Positions 16,710-24,543 of a DNA stretch of 64,000 nucleotides are shown here, in pieces; positions within the stretch are counted from its first letter, which is position 1, and every line of letters begins with the position of its first letter. The notes under the pieces were generated by a model that saw only the letters and a list, made by a program, of their open reading frames with translations, was not told the origin of the DNA and ran no database searches. The stretch is from Acidobacteriota bacterium (GTDB lineage: Bacteria; Acidobacteriota; Terriglobia; Bryobacterales; Bryobacteraceae). Location of the stretch: positions 1 to 64,000 of the forward strand of contig JAFDVU010000010.1 in assembly GCA_018268835.1 (NCBI GenBank), in the 5' to 3' direction. The translations under genes and the position numbers were made by a program.

Positions 16710-17251
16710 GCGGCGAGGCCGCGACGTTCTCGTTCCTCGGCAATGCATTCCTGTCTCCGGACGCGGTAAGGCTCGCGGACCCGCTGTGCGAATCGGGCGA
16801 GAGCGAGTTCGTCGCGGCAATCACGGCGGCTCCGCTCGAGCCCGAGTTCTACCGGCTGTTTCTGAACCCGGCGGGTACGCCCTGCCCGCCGTGGCAGTCG
16901 GCCCACGGTCCGGAGCGGCACCTGATGGGCGAGCCGCATCTGGGCGCGCTGGCGTGGTACCGGCGCTTCGGCGTCGAGCCGGTGACCCGGAACGATCCGG
17001 CCGATCACATCGGGCTGCTGCTGATGTTCTACGCGCGCCTGCTCGAGGTGGACGCGGCCGAAGAGGTGCGGTCAAGATTCGCCGCCGAACACCTGGCCTG
17101 GATCCCGGCCTTCTGCGACGCCATCGAGAAGGAAACCCGCCACCCCTTCTACCGCCTGCTGGCGGCGAGGACCCGGCAACTGGCAACCGGCATCCTGGAA
17201 CATTCGCCCGGCCCGGGCGGAATCACACAAGAGCAACCTGCTCTTCGGTAG
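16706..17251 (+). CDS. TorD/DmsD-family molybdoenzyme chaperone
   Basis: The 181-residue helical protein carries the family's signature region EHLAWIPAFCDAIEKETRHPFYRLLAARTRQL near the C terminus. Upstream is the acidic/aromatic segment HIGLLLMFYARLLEVDAAEE. TorD-type chaperones bind the Tat signal of a specific molybdoenzyme and hold it until cofactor insertion. Its ATG overlaps the stop of the catalytic subunit gene (ATGA), so the partner is almost certainly that subunit. Its last 29 bp overlap, on the opposite strand, the read-through extension and SECIS-like hairpin of the radical SAM selenoprotein gene. Confidence 0.85.
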   Translation: MSGEAATFSFLGNAFLSPDAVRLADPLCESGESEFVAAITAAPLEPEFYRLFLNPAGTPCPPWQSAHGPERHLMGEPHLGALAWYRRFGVEPVTRNDPADHIGLLLMFYARLLEVDAAEEVRSRFAAEHLAWIPAFCDAIEKETRHPFYRLLAARTRQLATGILEHSPGPGGITQEQPALR

Positions 17252-18614
17252 GCTCCGCTCAACAGTACCAGGGCTCGGTGAGATACGGGATCGTCGCGCG
17301 GGATTCCAGGGGCAGGTCCGGTAACTCGCCCGCGCCGGCCAGGTCGTAAATCGCGCGGAAGATCTCCGTCCGCGGCGTCCGGCGTTTCTCCTCGCGCTTG
17401 ATCAGTTCCTGGATATCGAGGCAGAGGCGGTCGATCTCCGGGTCGGGATTCTTCCACGGGTAGCACAGCGAGCGCGGGTCGAACAGACCGATGTGCGCGC
17501 GAGTTTCGGGCAGGTCGAGCAGCAGCGAGCCCTCGGGGATCAGCAGCCGGATCGCCAGTTGAATCGGCGCGACCTGCGCCGCCAGGCCGAGCGCCGCGAT
17601 CTCGCGCAGGAAGGCGCGGTAGCTCTCGCGCGTGGTCCACGGGGTGAACGGGAGGAAGGTCGGACACAACGGCAGTCCCGCCGCGCGCATCGCCGCGAGC
17701 GCTTCCAGGAAGTCCGCGCGCGTGTGGCCCTTGGCCAGGCGCGTCAGCATCGCGTCCTCGAAGGATTCCACCGCGCTGGTGACGAACGCGCAGTTGGTCC
17801 GCCGCAGCACGCCGGCCAGGTCGCGATGCTTCAGCAGGTGCTCCACCTTGATGGTGACGTCGTAGGTCAGCCACGGCCACTCGCGATGCAGCGCCTCCAC
17901 GATCGCGGCGGCGTGTCCGGGTCCGTTGAGAAAATCCGGATCGCCGAACGTGATGTGCTGCGCGCCGGCGGCCACCTGGCGCCGTACGTCCTCCAGCACC
18001 ACGTCCTGCTGCACCACGCGAAACGCGCCGCGATATACGGGGACGATCGGGCAGTGGCGGCACAGGTGCTTGCACCCGCGCGACGCCTCCGTGTAGCCGA
18101 CGCGCCGCGTTCCGTCCGGCACCACGAGCTGCGCGTACGCGCCCAGCGGCGGCAGACCCTTGCGGTCCGGCACGAGGAAGGTCTGGCGCGCGATTCCGTC
18201 CGTCGCGGGTTGCGGAGACGGCGGCGGAGTCGACTGTCCCGCGTCGAGACGGCGCGCCAGTTCGGCCAGCGCGGCTTCGAATTCGCCGCCGAGGATGCTG
18301 CCCACGCCCGCGCCGCGCAGCAGGCGCGCATTCAGCGGCGCGTAGAGTCCGTAAGCGCACAGATGCGCCCGCGGATTCACGTGGCGCACGCGCTCCATCA
18401 GGCGCAGCGCCAGGCGGGTGGCCGTGTGCATCGGCAGGTAGAACGCGATCAGGTCGGCCGCTTCGGTGGCGGCGCGCGGCATGGGCGAGCAGGAGACGTC
18501 GGCCATCGTCACCTCGTGCCCGTCCGCCCGCAGCCACGCCGCCGGCGATGCCAGGCCGAACGGCTGCCGCCCGAGTTCGTAAGTGGAGACCAGCAGGACC
18601 TTCACTCGAACCAT
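17223..18614 (-). CDS. B12-binding radical SAM selenoprotein with CUAEP tail
   Basis: The N-terminal about 150 residues form a cobalamin-binding-like domain (VKVLLVSTYELGRQPFGLASPAAWLRADGHEVTMADV). A radical SAM domain with CKHLCRHC (CxxxCxxC) follows. The open frame appears to end with ...TEPWYC at a UGA (complement of 17259-17261). Reading that UGA as selenocysteine gives C-U-A-E-P-T-E-E-Q-V-A-L-V and a real UGA stop at 17223-17225. The CUAEP tail is the hallmark of a known family of radical SAM proteins that occur as selenoproteins or as CCAEP cysteine forms. A perfect hairpin follows the internal UGA. The full product is then 463 residues including Sec. Start MVRVKV at 18614 is preferred over upstream codons because the domain begins there. 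Reaction unknown. Conventional annotation would stop 12 codons short. Confidence 0.85.
17229..17245 (-). promoter_or_regulatory. SECIS-like hairpin after the in-frame UGA
   Basis: Read on the minus strand, a perfect 7-bp stem AAGAGCA / TGCTCTT closes a GGT loop. It starts 13 nt after the UGA codon, so the apical loop lies about 20 nt downstream. Bacterial SECIS elements recognised by SelB have a stem-loop at about this distance with G residues at the start of the apical loop, which this matches. It overlaps the 3' end of the torD-like gene on the other strand. Confidence 0.8.
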
Positions 18615-18723
18615 TATCGCGCGCCGTTCGTCGAGGCCCCCGGAGCCGGGTGGCGAAGTGACGGAAGTCACAATTGCGGGTCCGCTTTTCCTGTCAAACT
18701 AGATCTTCAGGAGGGCTTCGGCT

Positions 18724-20964
18724 GTGACTGTGGACAAGGCTGCTGCGAACCGGAATCTGACTCTGGGAACGATCTCTTTCGCCCTCTGCTTCGCCATCTG
18801 GGGATTGATCAGCGCCTTCGCCCCGGCGTTTCGCGCGGAACTCCACCTCACCGCGCGCAGTACCGGATTCCTGGTGGCGGTGCCGGTGCTGCTCGGCGCG
18901 CTCGCCCGCATCCCGATGGGCATGCTGACGGATCGCTACGGCGCGCGCACGGTCTTCACAGCGCTGATCGTTTTCTCCGCCGCTGCCGCTGCGATCGTTC
19001 CGCTGGCCGCCGGATTCAACGAACTGGTGGTTTTCGCGTTCCTGCTGGGCATGGCGGGTTCGTCGTTCGCCATCGGCGTGGGCTACGTGTCGCGCTGGTT
19101 CCCGCCGGAGCGGCAGGGCACGGCGCTGGGAATTTATGGCATCGGCAACATCGGGCAGTCGGCGGCAGTGTTCCTGGGACCGGTGATCGCCGCGATGATC
19201 GGCCGCCCCGCCGTGTACTTCGGAATCGCCGGGCTCTCGCTGGTGTGGGCGCTGGTGTTCGTGCTGCTGGCGCGCGATGCGCCGCGCACGCGGCCGCCCG
19301 CGGGACTGGGCCCGATGATCCACGTGCTCACCACGGAACGGCTGTCCTGGGCGCTGAGCGCGTTCTACTTCCTCACCTTCGGCGGATTTGTCGCGTTCTC
19401 GATCTACCTGCCTTCGCTGTTGAAGGACCAGTTCCGCCTCGCGGCGGCCGACGCCGGACTGCGCACAGCGGGCTTCGTCGTGCTGGCCACGTTGATGCGT
19501 CCGGTGGGCGGCATCCTGGCCGACCGCATCGGCGGCGCGCGCGTGTTGAGCGGCGTCTTCCTCGGGATCATCCCGTTCGCCATGCTGCTGGCGTGGCTCT
19601 CCATGGTGCCGTTCACGGTGGGCGCGCTGGGATGCGCGGCGCTGCTCGGGCTCGGCAACGGCGCGGTCTTCAAACTGGTGCCGCAATTCTTCCCGGGCAA
19701 CACCGCGACCGTCACCGGGCTGGTGGGCGCGATGGGCGGGCTGGGCGGATTCTTCCCGCCGCTGCTGCTGGGGACGTTCCGCGACGCCACCGGCAGCGTC
19801 GCGCCCGGCTTCTTTCTGCTGGCGGCGACCAGCGCGATCATGTGGGGCCTGAACCAGCGCATCTTCGTGCCGCGCCAGCGCGCGCTCGAAGCCGCGGGGC
19901 CGTCCGTGACCGGAGGATTCGCGGCGGACCGCATTCGCGCCGGAGCCATCGCCACCATGGCCACGGCGCTGTTGATCGCCGCCATCGTGGTGGGCTCGCG
20001 GAACCTGGAGAACTTCGATGCCGCGCTGGTGATCTACACCTTCGCCGTGATCTTCGCCACGTGGGGCATCGTGTACCACTACTCGGTGTGGCTCAACAAG
20101 CCGCCCACCCGGCGATTCTTCGAGCGCACCTTCGACCTCATCCGGCGTCACGGCATCGCGACCTCGATCGCGGTGGTGGCGCGCGCCGGCGCGACTCACA
20201 TCGTGGCGCAGAACTTCATCCGGCGCCGTTCGCGGCTGCGCTGGTGGATGCACCAGTGCCTCTTCTGGGGATGCCTGCTGGCGGTGGCGATCACGTTCCC
20301 GCTGGTCTTCGGCTGGATCTACTTCCGCAGCGCGCCGGGCGACCAGATGACTTACGTCACTTACCTGTTCGGCTTCCCGGTGGGCGCGTTTCCGCTGGGC
20401 GGCGTGCAGGCGTGGCTGCTGTTCCACGGACTCGATATCGCGGCGATCCTGGTGCTGGCCGGAATCTCTCTCGCGCTGTGGCGGCGCATGCGCGACGAGG
20501 GCGCGCTCACGCTGCAGGATTTCAGCATGGACTTCCTGCCGCTGATCCTGCTGTTCGCGATCTCGATCAGCGGTCTCGCGCTCACCGCCTCCACGCTCTG
20601 GCTGCGCGGGGCGTTCTACGGCTTCCTCGCCATCCTGCACGCGATCACGGTGGTGGGCGCGCTGCTCTTCCTGCCCTTCGGAAAATTCTTCCACATCTTC
20701 CAGCGGCCCGCACAACTCGGGGTCAAGCTCTACCAGTATTCCGGCGAGCAGGGGGAAGGCGCCTGCTGCGCCCGCTGCGGGCAGCGTTACGCCTCGCAAA
20801 TGCAGATCGAGGACCTGCAGCGCGTGCTGCCCGAACTCGGCTTCGATTACCGCGTCCCCGGACCGGCGGGGCACTGGACCGCGCTGTGTCCCGCGTGCAA
20901 GCGCGCCACTTACGCCGTAGCTCAACTGCGCACCAAGGAGGAATACCATGGCCAAAAGGCCTGA
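18724..20964 (+). CDS. NarK-type nitrate/nitrite transporter fused to a NarI/HdrE-like membrane cytochrome b domain
   Basis: The 746-residue protein joins three parts. Residues about 10-390 are an MFS nitrate/nitrite porter (GMLTDRYGARTVFTALIVF; LGMAGSSFAIGVGYVSRWFPPERQGTALGIYG-type nitrate signature; a second LGNGAVFKLVPQFFPG copy). Residues about 400-670 are an integral membrane domain with histidines in WWMHQCLFWG, LLFHGLDI, FLAILHAITVV and GKFFHIFQRP, spaced like the haem b ligands of NarI/HdrE-type subunits. Residues about 680-740 are a zinc-ribbon-like tail (CCARCGQRY...CPACKRATY). This would couple nitrate uptake to quinol oxidation in one polypeptide. The start is GTG with an AGGAGG site 9 bp upstream. 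It overlaps the next gene by 17 bp. Confidence 0.8.
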   Translation: MTVDKAAANRNLTLGTISFALCFAIWGLISAFAPAFRAELHLTARSTGFLVAVPVLLGALARIPMGMLTDRYGARTVFTALIVFSAAAAAIVPLAAGFNELVVFAFLLGMAGSSFAIGVGYVSRWFPPERQGTALGIYGIGNIGQSAAVFLGPVIAAMIGRPAVYFGIAGLSLVWALVFVLLARDAPRTRPPAGLGPMIHVLTTERLSWALSAFYFLTFGGFVAFSIYLPSLLKDQFRLAAADAGLRTAGFVVLATLMRPVGGILADRIGGARVLSGVFLGIIPFAMLLAWLSMVPFTVGALGCAALLGLGNGAVFKLVPQFFPGNTATVTGLVGAMGGLGGFFPPLLLGTFRDATGSVAPGFFLLAATSAIMWGLNQRIFVPRQRALEAAGPSVTGGFAADRIRAGAIATMATALLIAAIVVGSRNLENFDAALVIYTFAVIFATWGIVYHYSVWLNKPPTRRFFERTFDLIRRHGIATSIAVVARAGATHIVAQNFIRRRSRLRWWMHQCLFWGCLLAVAITFPLVFGWIYFRSAPGDQMTYVTYLFGFPVGAFPLGGVQAWLLFHGLDIAAILVLAGISLALWRRMRDEGALTLQDFSMDFLPLILLFAISISGLALTASTLWLRGAFYGFLAILHAITVVGALLFLPFGKFFHIFQRPAQLGVKLYQYSGEQGEGACCARCGQRYASQMQIEDLQRVLPELGFDYRVPGPAGHWTALCPACKRATYAVAQLRTKEEYHGQKA

Positions 20965-23197
20965 CGCCGCCGCACCCATCCTGGAGCGCTACGGACCGCA
21001 CGGCAACTACGTTCCGCCGGGAGGGTGGGACCGCGCCGCCCGCGGCGATTACCGGCTCGTGAAGACGCACTGCTGCTTCTGCGGGCAGCAATGCGGCATC
21101 CAGCTCAAGGTGCAGGAGAACCAGGTGGTCGGCTTCGAGCCGTGGGAGGACTTTCCGTACAACCGCGGGATGCTCTGCCCCAAGGGCGTGAAGCGCTACC
21201 TGCAAGGCCCGCATCCGGACCGCCTGCTGCGATCGCTGGAGCGCACGCCCGAGGGCTTCCAGGAGATCTCCTATGAAGAGGCGCTGCGCATCGCGACGGA
21301 GAAACTCACGGCGATCCGCGAGAAGTACGGCCCGGACGCGATCGCGATCTACGGCGGCGCGTCCATGGTGACGGAGAAGGCGTACCTGCTGGGCAAGTTC
21401 GCGCGCGTGGCCGTGGGCACCCGCAACATCGATTACAACGGCCGCCTCTGCATGGTGTCGGCGGGCACCGCGTACAAGCTCGCGCTCGGCGTGGACCGCG
21501 CGCCCAACCCGATGTCCGACGTTCCGGAGACCGAGGTGTTGCTCGTCCTCGGCGCCAACGTGGCGGAGTGCGCGCCCATCGCCACCAGCTACATCTGGCG
21601 CATGCGCGACAACGGCGGACGCCTGATCGTGGTCGATCCGCGGATGACTCCGATCTCGCGCAACGCCGATCTCTATCTGCCGGTGCGGCCGGGCACGGAC
21701 CTGGCGCTGCTGCTCGGCATGCTGCACGTGATCGTGCGCGAAGGCCTGGTGGATACCGAATACCTGAAGAGCCACACCACGGGATGGGAGGCGGTGCGCG
21801 AATCCGCCGCGAAGTGGGACCCGGAGACCGCCGCCCGTGTCTGCGGCGTGCCGCCGGACAACATCGTCAAGGCCGCGCTCATGTTCGGACGCGCGAAGAA
21901 GGCGATGGCGATTCACGCGCGCGGCATCGAGCATCACTCCAAGGGCGTCGAGAATTGTCTCGCGGTGATCAATCTCTGCCTCGCCACCGGCAACATGGGG
22001 GCGCCGGGACGCGGCTGCTTCATGATCACCGGGCAGGGAAACGGGCAGGGCGGGCGCGAGCACGGGCAGAAGTGCGATCAGCTTCCCGGCGCGCGATCCA
22101 TCACCGACCCTGAAGCGCGCCGCCACATCGCCGGCGTGTGGGGCATCCCGGAAGAATCGTTGCCCGGTCCGGGGCTGACCGCGCAGGAGATCATGAACGC
22201 GATCCACGCGGGCGAGATCAAGGCGCTGTTCTCGATGTGCTTCAACCCGCTGGTCTCACTGCCGGATGCGCGGCACACGCGCGAGGCGCTGGAGAAGCTG
22301 GAGTTCTTCGGGGTGATCGATTTCTTCCTCTCCGAGACGGCGCAGCACGCCGATCTCGTCTTCGCCGGCAGCACGCAGGAAGAGGACGAGGGCGTCATCG
22401 CCAGCTCCGAAGGCCGCGTGCAGAAGATCAACAAAGCGGTGGATCCGCCCGGCGAAGCCAGGTCGGATGCGAAGATCGTGACCGATCTCGCGCACCGGCT
22501 CGGCAAGGGACAGCATTTCCCATACACCTCCACGCGCGAGATCTTCGAGGAGTTGCGCGTGGCTTCGCGCGGCGGCATCGCCGACTACTACGGCATCACC
22601 TGGGAGCGCGTCGAAAAGGAGTACGGCGTGTTCTGGCCCTGTCCCAGCCTGGATCATCCCGGGACGCTGCGCCTGTTCGAAGACGGCCGCTTCTATCACG
22701 GCGACGGCAAGGCGCACATGCAGGTCACCGAGTATCGCCAGAGCGGAGACCCGCCATCCAGCGACTTCCCCATCTACCTCACCACCGGACGCGTGGTCAG
22801 CCAGTTCCTTTCCGGCACGCAGACGCGCCGCATCGGGCCGCTGGTGGATCTGTATCCCGAACCGCGCTGCGAAATTCATCCGCGGCTGGCCGGGCAGTTG
22901 GGCATCGCTGATGGCGATTGGGTGAAGGTCACCACGCGGCGCAACTCGGTTACGGTGCAGGCGCAGGTGGTCCGCACCATCCGCCCGGACACGGTGTTCA
23001 TTCCGTATCACTGGCCCGGTCCGCGCAGCGCGAATAACCTGACGCACCGCACGCTGGATCCGCGGAGCAAGATCCCGGAGTTCAAGGTGTCCGCCTGCCG
23101 CGTGGAGAAGACGCAGCCGCCGGCCGATCTGTCAGGCATCCGCAAGGCAGAGACCGGGATCGCGGGCGCCGTGCCGGCGGTGGAAGGGAGGCTGTAG
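20948..23197 (+). CDS. Cytoplasmic nitrate-reductase-like molybdopterin oxidoreductase (NarB/NasC type)
   Basis: The 749-residue protein has the [4Fe-4S] motif [13 protein letters not shown] with the fourth cysteine in [11 protein letters not shown]. The molybdenum ligand region is [14 protein letters not shown] with Cys168 in the NapA/NarB position. The stretch [22 protein letters not shown] is typical of assimilatory-type nitrate reductases. The C-terminal MGD-binding domain includes [21 protein letters not shown] and [23 protein letters not shown]. No Tat signal is present, so it should work in the cytoplasm. Its AAGGAGG ribosome site lies inside the upstream NarK fusion gene, which shows translational coupling. 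With NarK-NarI upstream and Fe-S and Rieske proteins downstream, a quinol-fed nitrate reductase is the best reading. Nitrate as substrate is inferred. Confidence 0.85.
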   Translation: MAKRPDAAAPILERYGPHGNYVPPGGWDRAARGDYRLVKTHCCFCGQQCGIQLKVQENQVVGFEPWEDFPYNRGMLCPKGVKRYLQGPHPDRLLRSLERTPEGFQEISYEEALRIATEKLTAIREKYGPDAIAIYGGASMVTEKAYLLGKFARVAVGTRNIDYNGRLCMVSAGTAYKLALGVDRAPNPMSDVPETEVLLVLGANVAECAPIATSYIWRMRDNGGRLIVVDPRMTPISRNADLYLPVRPGTDLALLLGMLHVIVREGLVDTEYLKSHTTGWEAVRESAAKWDPETAARVCGVPPDNIVKAALMFGRAKKAMAIHARGIEHHSKGVENCLAVINLCLATGNMGAPGRGCFMITGQGNGQGGREHGQKCDQLPGARSITDPEARRHIAGVWGIPEESLPGPGLTAQEIMNAIHAGEIKALFSMCFNPLVSLPDARHTREALEKLEFFGVIDFFLSETAQHADLVFAGSTQEEDEGVIASSEGRVQKINKAVDPPGEARSDAKIVTDLAHRLGKGQHFPYTSTREIFEELRVASRGGIADYYGITWERVEKEYGVFWPCPSLDHPGTLRLFEDGRFYHGDGKAHMQVTEYRQSGDPPSSDFPIYLTTGRVVSQFLSGTQTRRIGPLVDLYPEPRCEIHPRLAGQLGIADGDWVKVTTRRNSVTVQAQVVRTIRPDTVFIPYHWPGPRSANNLTHRTLDPRSKIPEFKVSACRVEKTQPPADLSGIRKAETGIAGAVPAVEGRL

Positions 23198-23201
23198 CGA
23201 G

Positions 23202-23816
23202 ATGTTCGGAAGCGAGTTCTTCGTCGACCCCTCGCGCTGCATCGGCTGCCGCTCCTGCATGACCGCCTGCGCCGAGTGCGACAGCCACCGCGGCGTCAGC
23301 ATGATCCACGTCGATTACCTGGACCGGCCGGACATGATCGCGACCGTCCCCATGGTTTGCATGCACTGCGAGGAGCCCACCTGCGCCATGGTGTGTCCCG
23401 CGGACGCCATCAAGCGCGGCGAGGACGGCGTGGTGCGCAGCGCGCTCAAGCCGCGCTGCATCGCCTGCTCCAACTGCGTGCTGGCGTGCCCGTTCGGCGT
23501 CCCCAAGGTGCACGTGGATCTGGAACTCATGATGAAGTGCGACATGTGCTACGACCGCACCAGCGTGGGACTGCGGCCCATGTGCGCGACCGTCTGTCCC
23601 AGCCAGGCGCTGACCTTCGTGCCGCCCGAACAGGTGGCGCGCGAGCGGCGCGAGCAGCCGGTGAACGTGTTCCAGTTCGGCAACCAGACCGTTCGAACCA
23701 AGGTGAGTATCATGCTGCCGCCCGGAGCGCCCGCGCTTTCGGTGGATGCGGCGGACTACATGTGGGAGGAGGAGCATGCCCGAGGAGACCAATCTCAAGA
23801 AGCATTTGTGGACTGA
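23202..23816 (+). CDS. Four-cluster [4Fe-4S] ferredoxin subunit of the nitrate-reductase-like complex
   Basis: The 204-residue protein carries cysteine groups [44 protein letters not shown], and CDMCYDRT plus [10 protein letters not shown], the NarH/DmsB-like arrangement for four clusters. It begins five bases after the catalytic gene ends and overlaps the Rieske gene by 41 bp, so it is firmly part of the operon. A C-terminal extension ([20 protein letters not shown]...YMWEEE) is unlike DmsB and may dock to the Rieske protein or membrane subunit; that is inference. No export signal is visible, consistent with a cytoplasmic complex. Confidence 0.9.
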   Translation: MFGSEFFVDPSRCIGCRSCMTACAECDSHRGVSMIHVDYLDRPDMIATVPMVCMHCEEPTCAMVCPADAIKRGEDGVVRSALKPRCIACSNCVLACPFGVPKVHVDLELMMKCDMCYDRTSVGLRPMCATVCPSQALTFVPPEQVARERREQPVNVFQFGNQTVRTKVSIMLPPGAPALSVDAADYMWEEEHARGDQSQEAFVD

Positions 23817-24294
23817 GGAATTCAGCGTTCAGGCGTCCGAGGACAAATACGTCCTGCGCCGCCAGTTTTCGAAGTTCCTCGTGCTGACCAGCTTCGGCAT
23901 GCTGGCCGGCAACGTCTGGATCTGGGCGAAGTCGCTGATGGGCCGCGCCCGCCCGAAATATCCCGCGATGCCGGTCGCCGCCGAGGAGGAGATTTCAGTG
24001 GGCGGCGTGAAGCTCTTCCAGTATCCCGGGCCCAACGATAACTGCATTCTGGTGCGGCCGTCCGACGACCGCTACGTGGCCTACAGCCAGAAGTGCACGC
24101 ACCTTTCCTGCGCGGTCTATTACTCGCGCGAGCACAACCGCCTGGAGTGCCCCTGCCACCAGGGCTTCTTCGGCGTGGAGGACGGCCGCGTGCTGCAAGG
24201 GCCGCCGCCGCGTCCGCTGGCGCGCGTCGTGCTGGAGCGGCAGGGCGGGCAACTGATCGCCACCGGAATGCTGACCGGCGGGGAGGAGTCATGA
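23776..24294 (+). CDS. Membrane-anchored Rieske [2Fe-2S] protein
   Basis: The 172-residue protein has the Rieske cluster motifs CTHLSC and CPCHQGFF at residues about 105-130. The single N-terminal hydrophobic segment ([22 protein letters not shown]) is preceded by a twin-arginine-like RRQFSKF. That combination is how bc1-type Rieske proteins are exported, placing the cluster outside the cytoplasmic membrane. The other soluble subunits of this operon lack export signals, so the topology is puzzling. The start at 23776 lies within the ferredoxin gene, preceded by a GGAGGAGG run. It ends in an ATGA overlap with the next small gene. It probably relays electrons between quinol and the reductase. 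Confidence 0.85.
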   Translation: MPEETNLKKHLWTEEFSVQASEDKYVLRRQFSKFLVLTSFGMLAGNVWIWAKSLMGRARPKYPAMPVAAEEEISVGGVKLFQYPGPNDNCILVRPSDDRYVAYSQKCTHLSCAVYYSREHNRLECPCHQGFFGVEDGRVLQGPPPRPLARVVLERQGGQLIATGMLTGGEES

Positions 24295-24509
24295 TCCGCT
24301 CGGCGAATCGCAGACGCAGCCGCACCGTGGTGGACGCGGCCATCGTCTTCCTGGTGCTGGTGCTGATGATCCAGATGTGGCTGCTCACGGCGACGCTGGA
24401 GGGCTACCTCGCCGGACACACCGGCGTCGCCCTCCCCGGTGTGCTGGTTTCCGCGGTGCTCGCCGGGGTCAGCTTCGCGATCTATCGATTCATCGGGCGG
24501 CTGGGCTGA
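24291..24509 (+). CDS. Small membrane protein closing the nitrate-reductase-like operon
   Basis: This 72-residue protein has two hydrophobic helices (VVDAAIVFLVLVLMIQMWLLTATLEGYL and VALPGVLVSAVLAGVSFAIYRFI) joined by a short loop, after an arginine-rich N terminus. The ATG overlaps the Rieske stop (ATGA), so co-translation with the Rieske protein is very likely. It is probably a small subunit of the membrane complex. I do not recognise a named family with certainty. A GC-rich hairpin follows the stop. Confidence 0.75.
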   Translation: MIRSANRRRSRTVVDAAIVFLVLVLMIQMWLLTATLEGYLAGHTGVALPGVLVSAVLAGVSFAIYRFIGRLG

Positions 24510-24517
24510 ACGCGTCC

Positions 24518-24543
24518 TCCGCGGCGCCCGCGCGCGGATTATT
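24518..24543 (+). terminator. Possible intrinsic terminator after the nitrate-reductase-like operon
   Basis: TCCGCG and CGCGGA form a 6-bp stem with a 9-nt GC-rich loop, followed by TTATT. It lies between convergent genes (end of the operon and end of the HtrA gene). The T tract is short, so this is only a candidate. Confidence 0.35.

Noticed and set aside
17259-17261. UGA as the normal stop of the radical SAM gene
   Set aside because: The following codons restore the CUAEP family tail and a SECIS-like hairpin is at the right distance, so read-through as selenocysteine explains the sequence better.
18694-20979. A 761-codon antisense frame over the NarK-NarI gene
   Set aside because: It is dominated by Arg, Glu, His and Gln with no domain, whereas the plus frame has clear MFS and haem-binding features.
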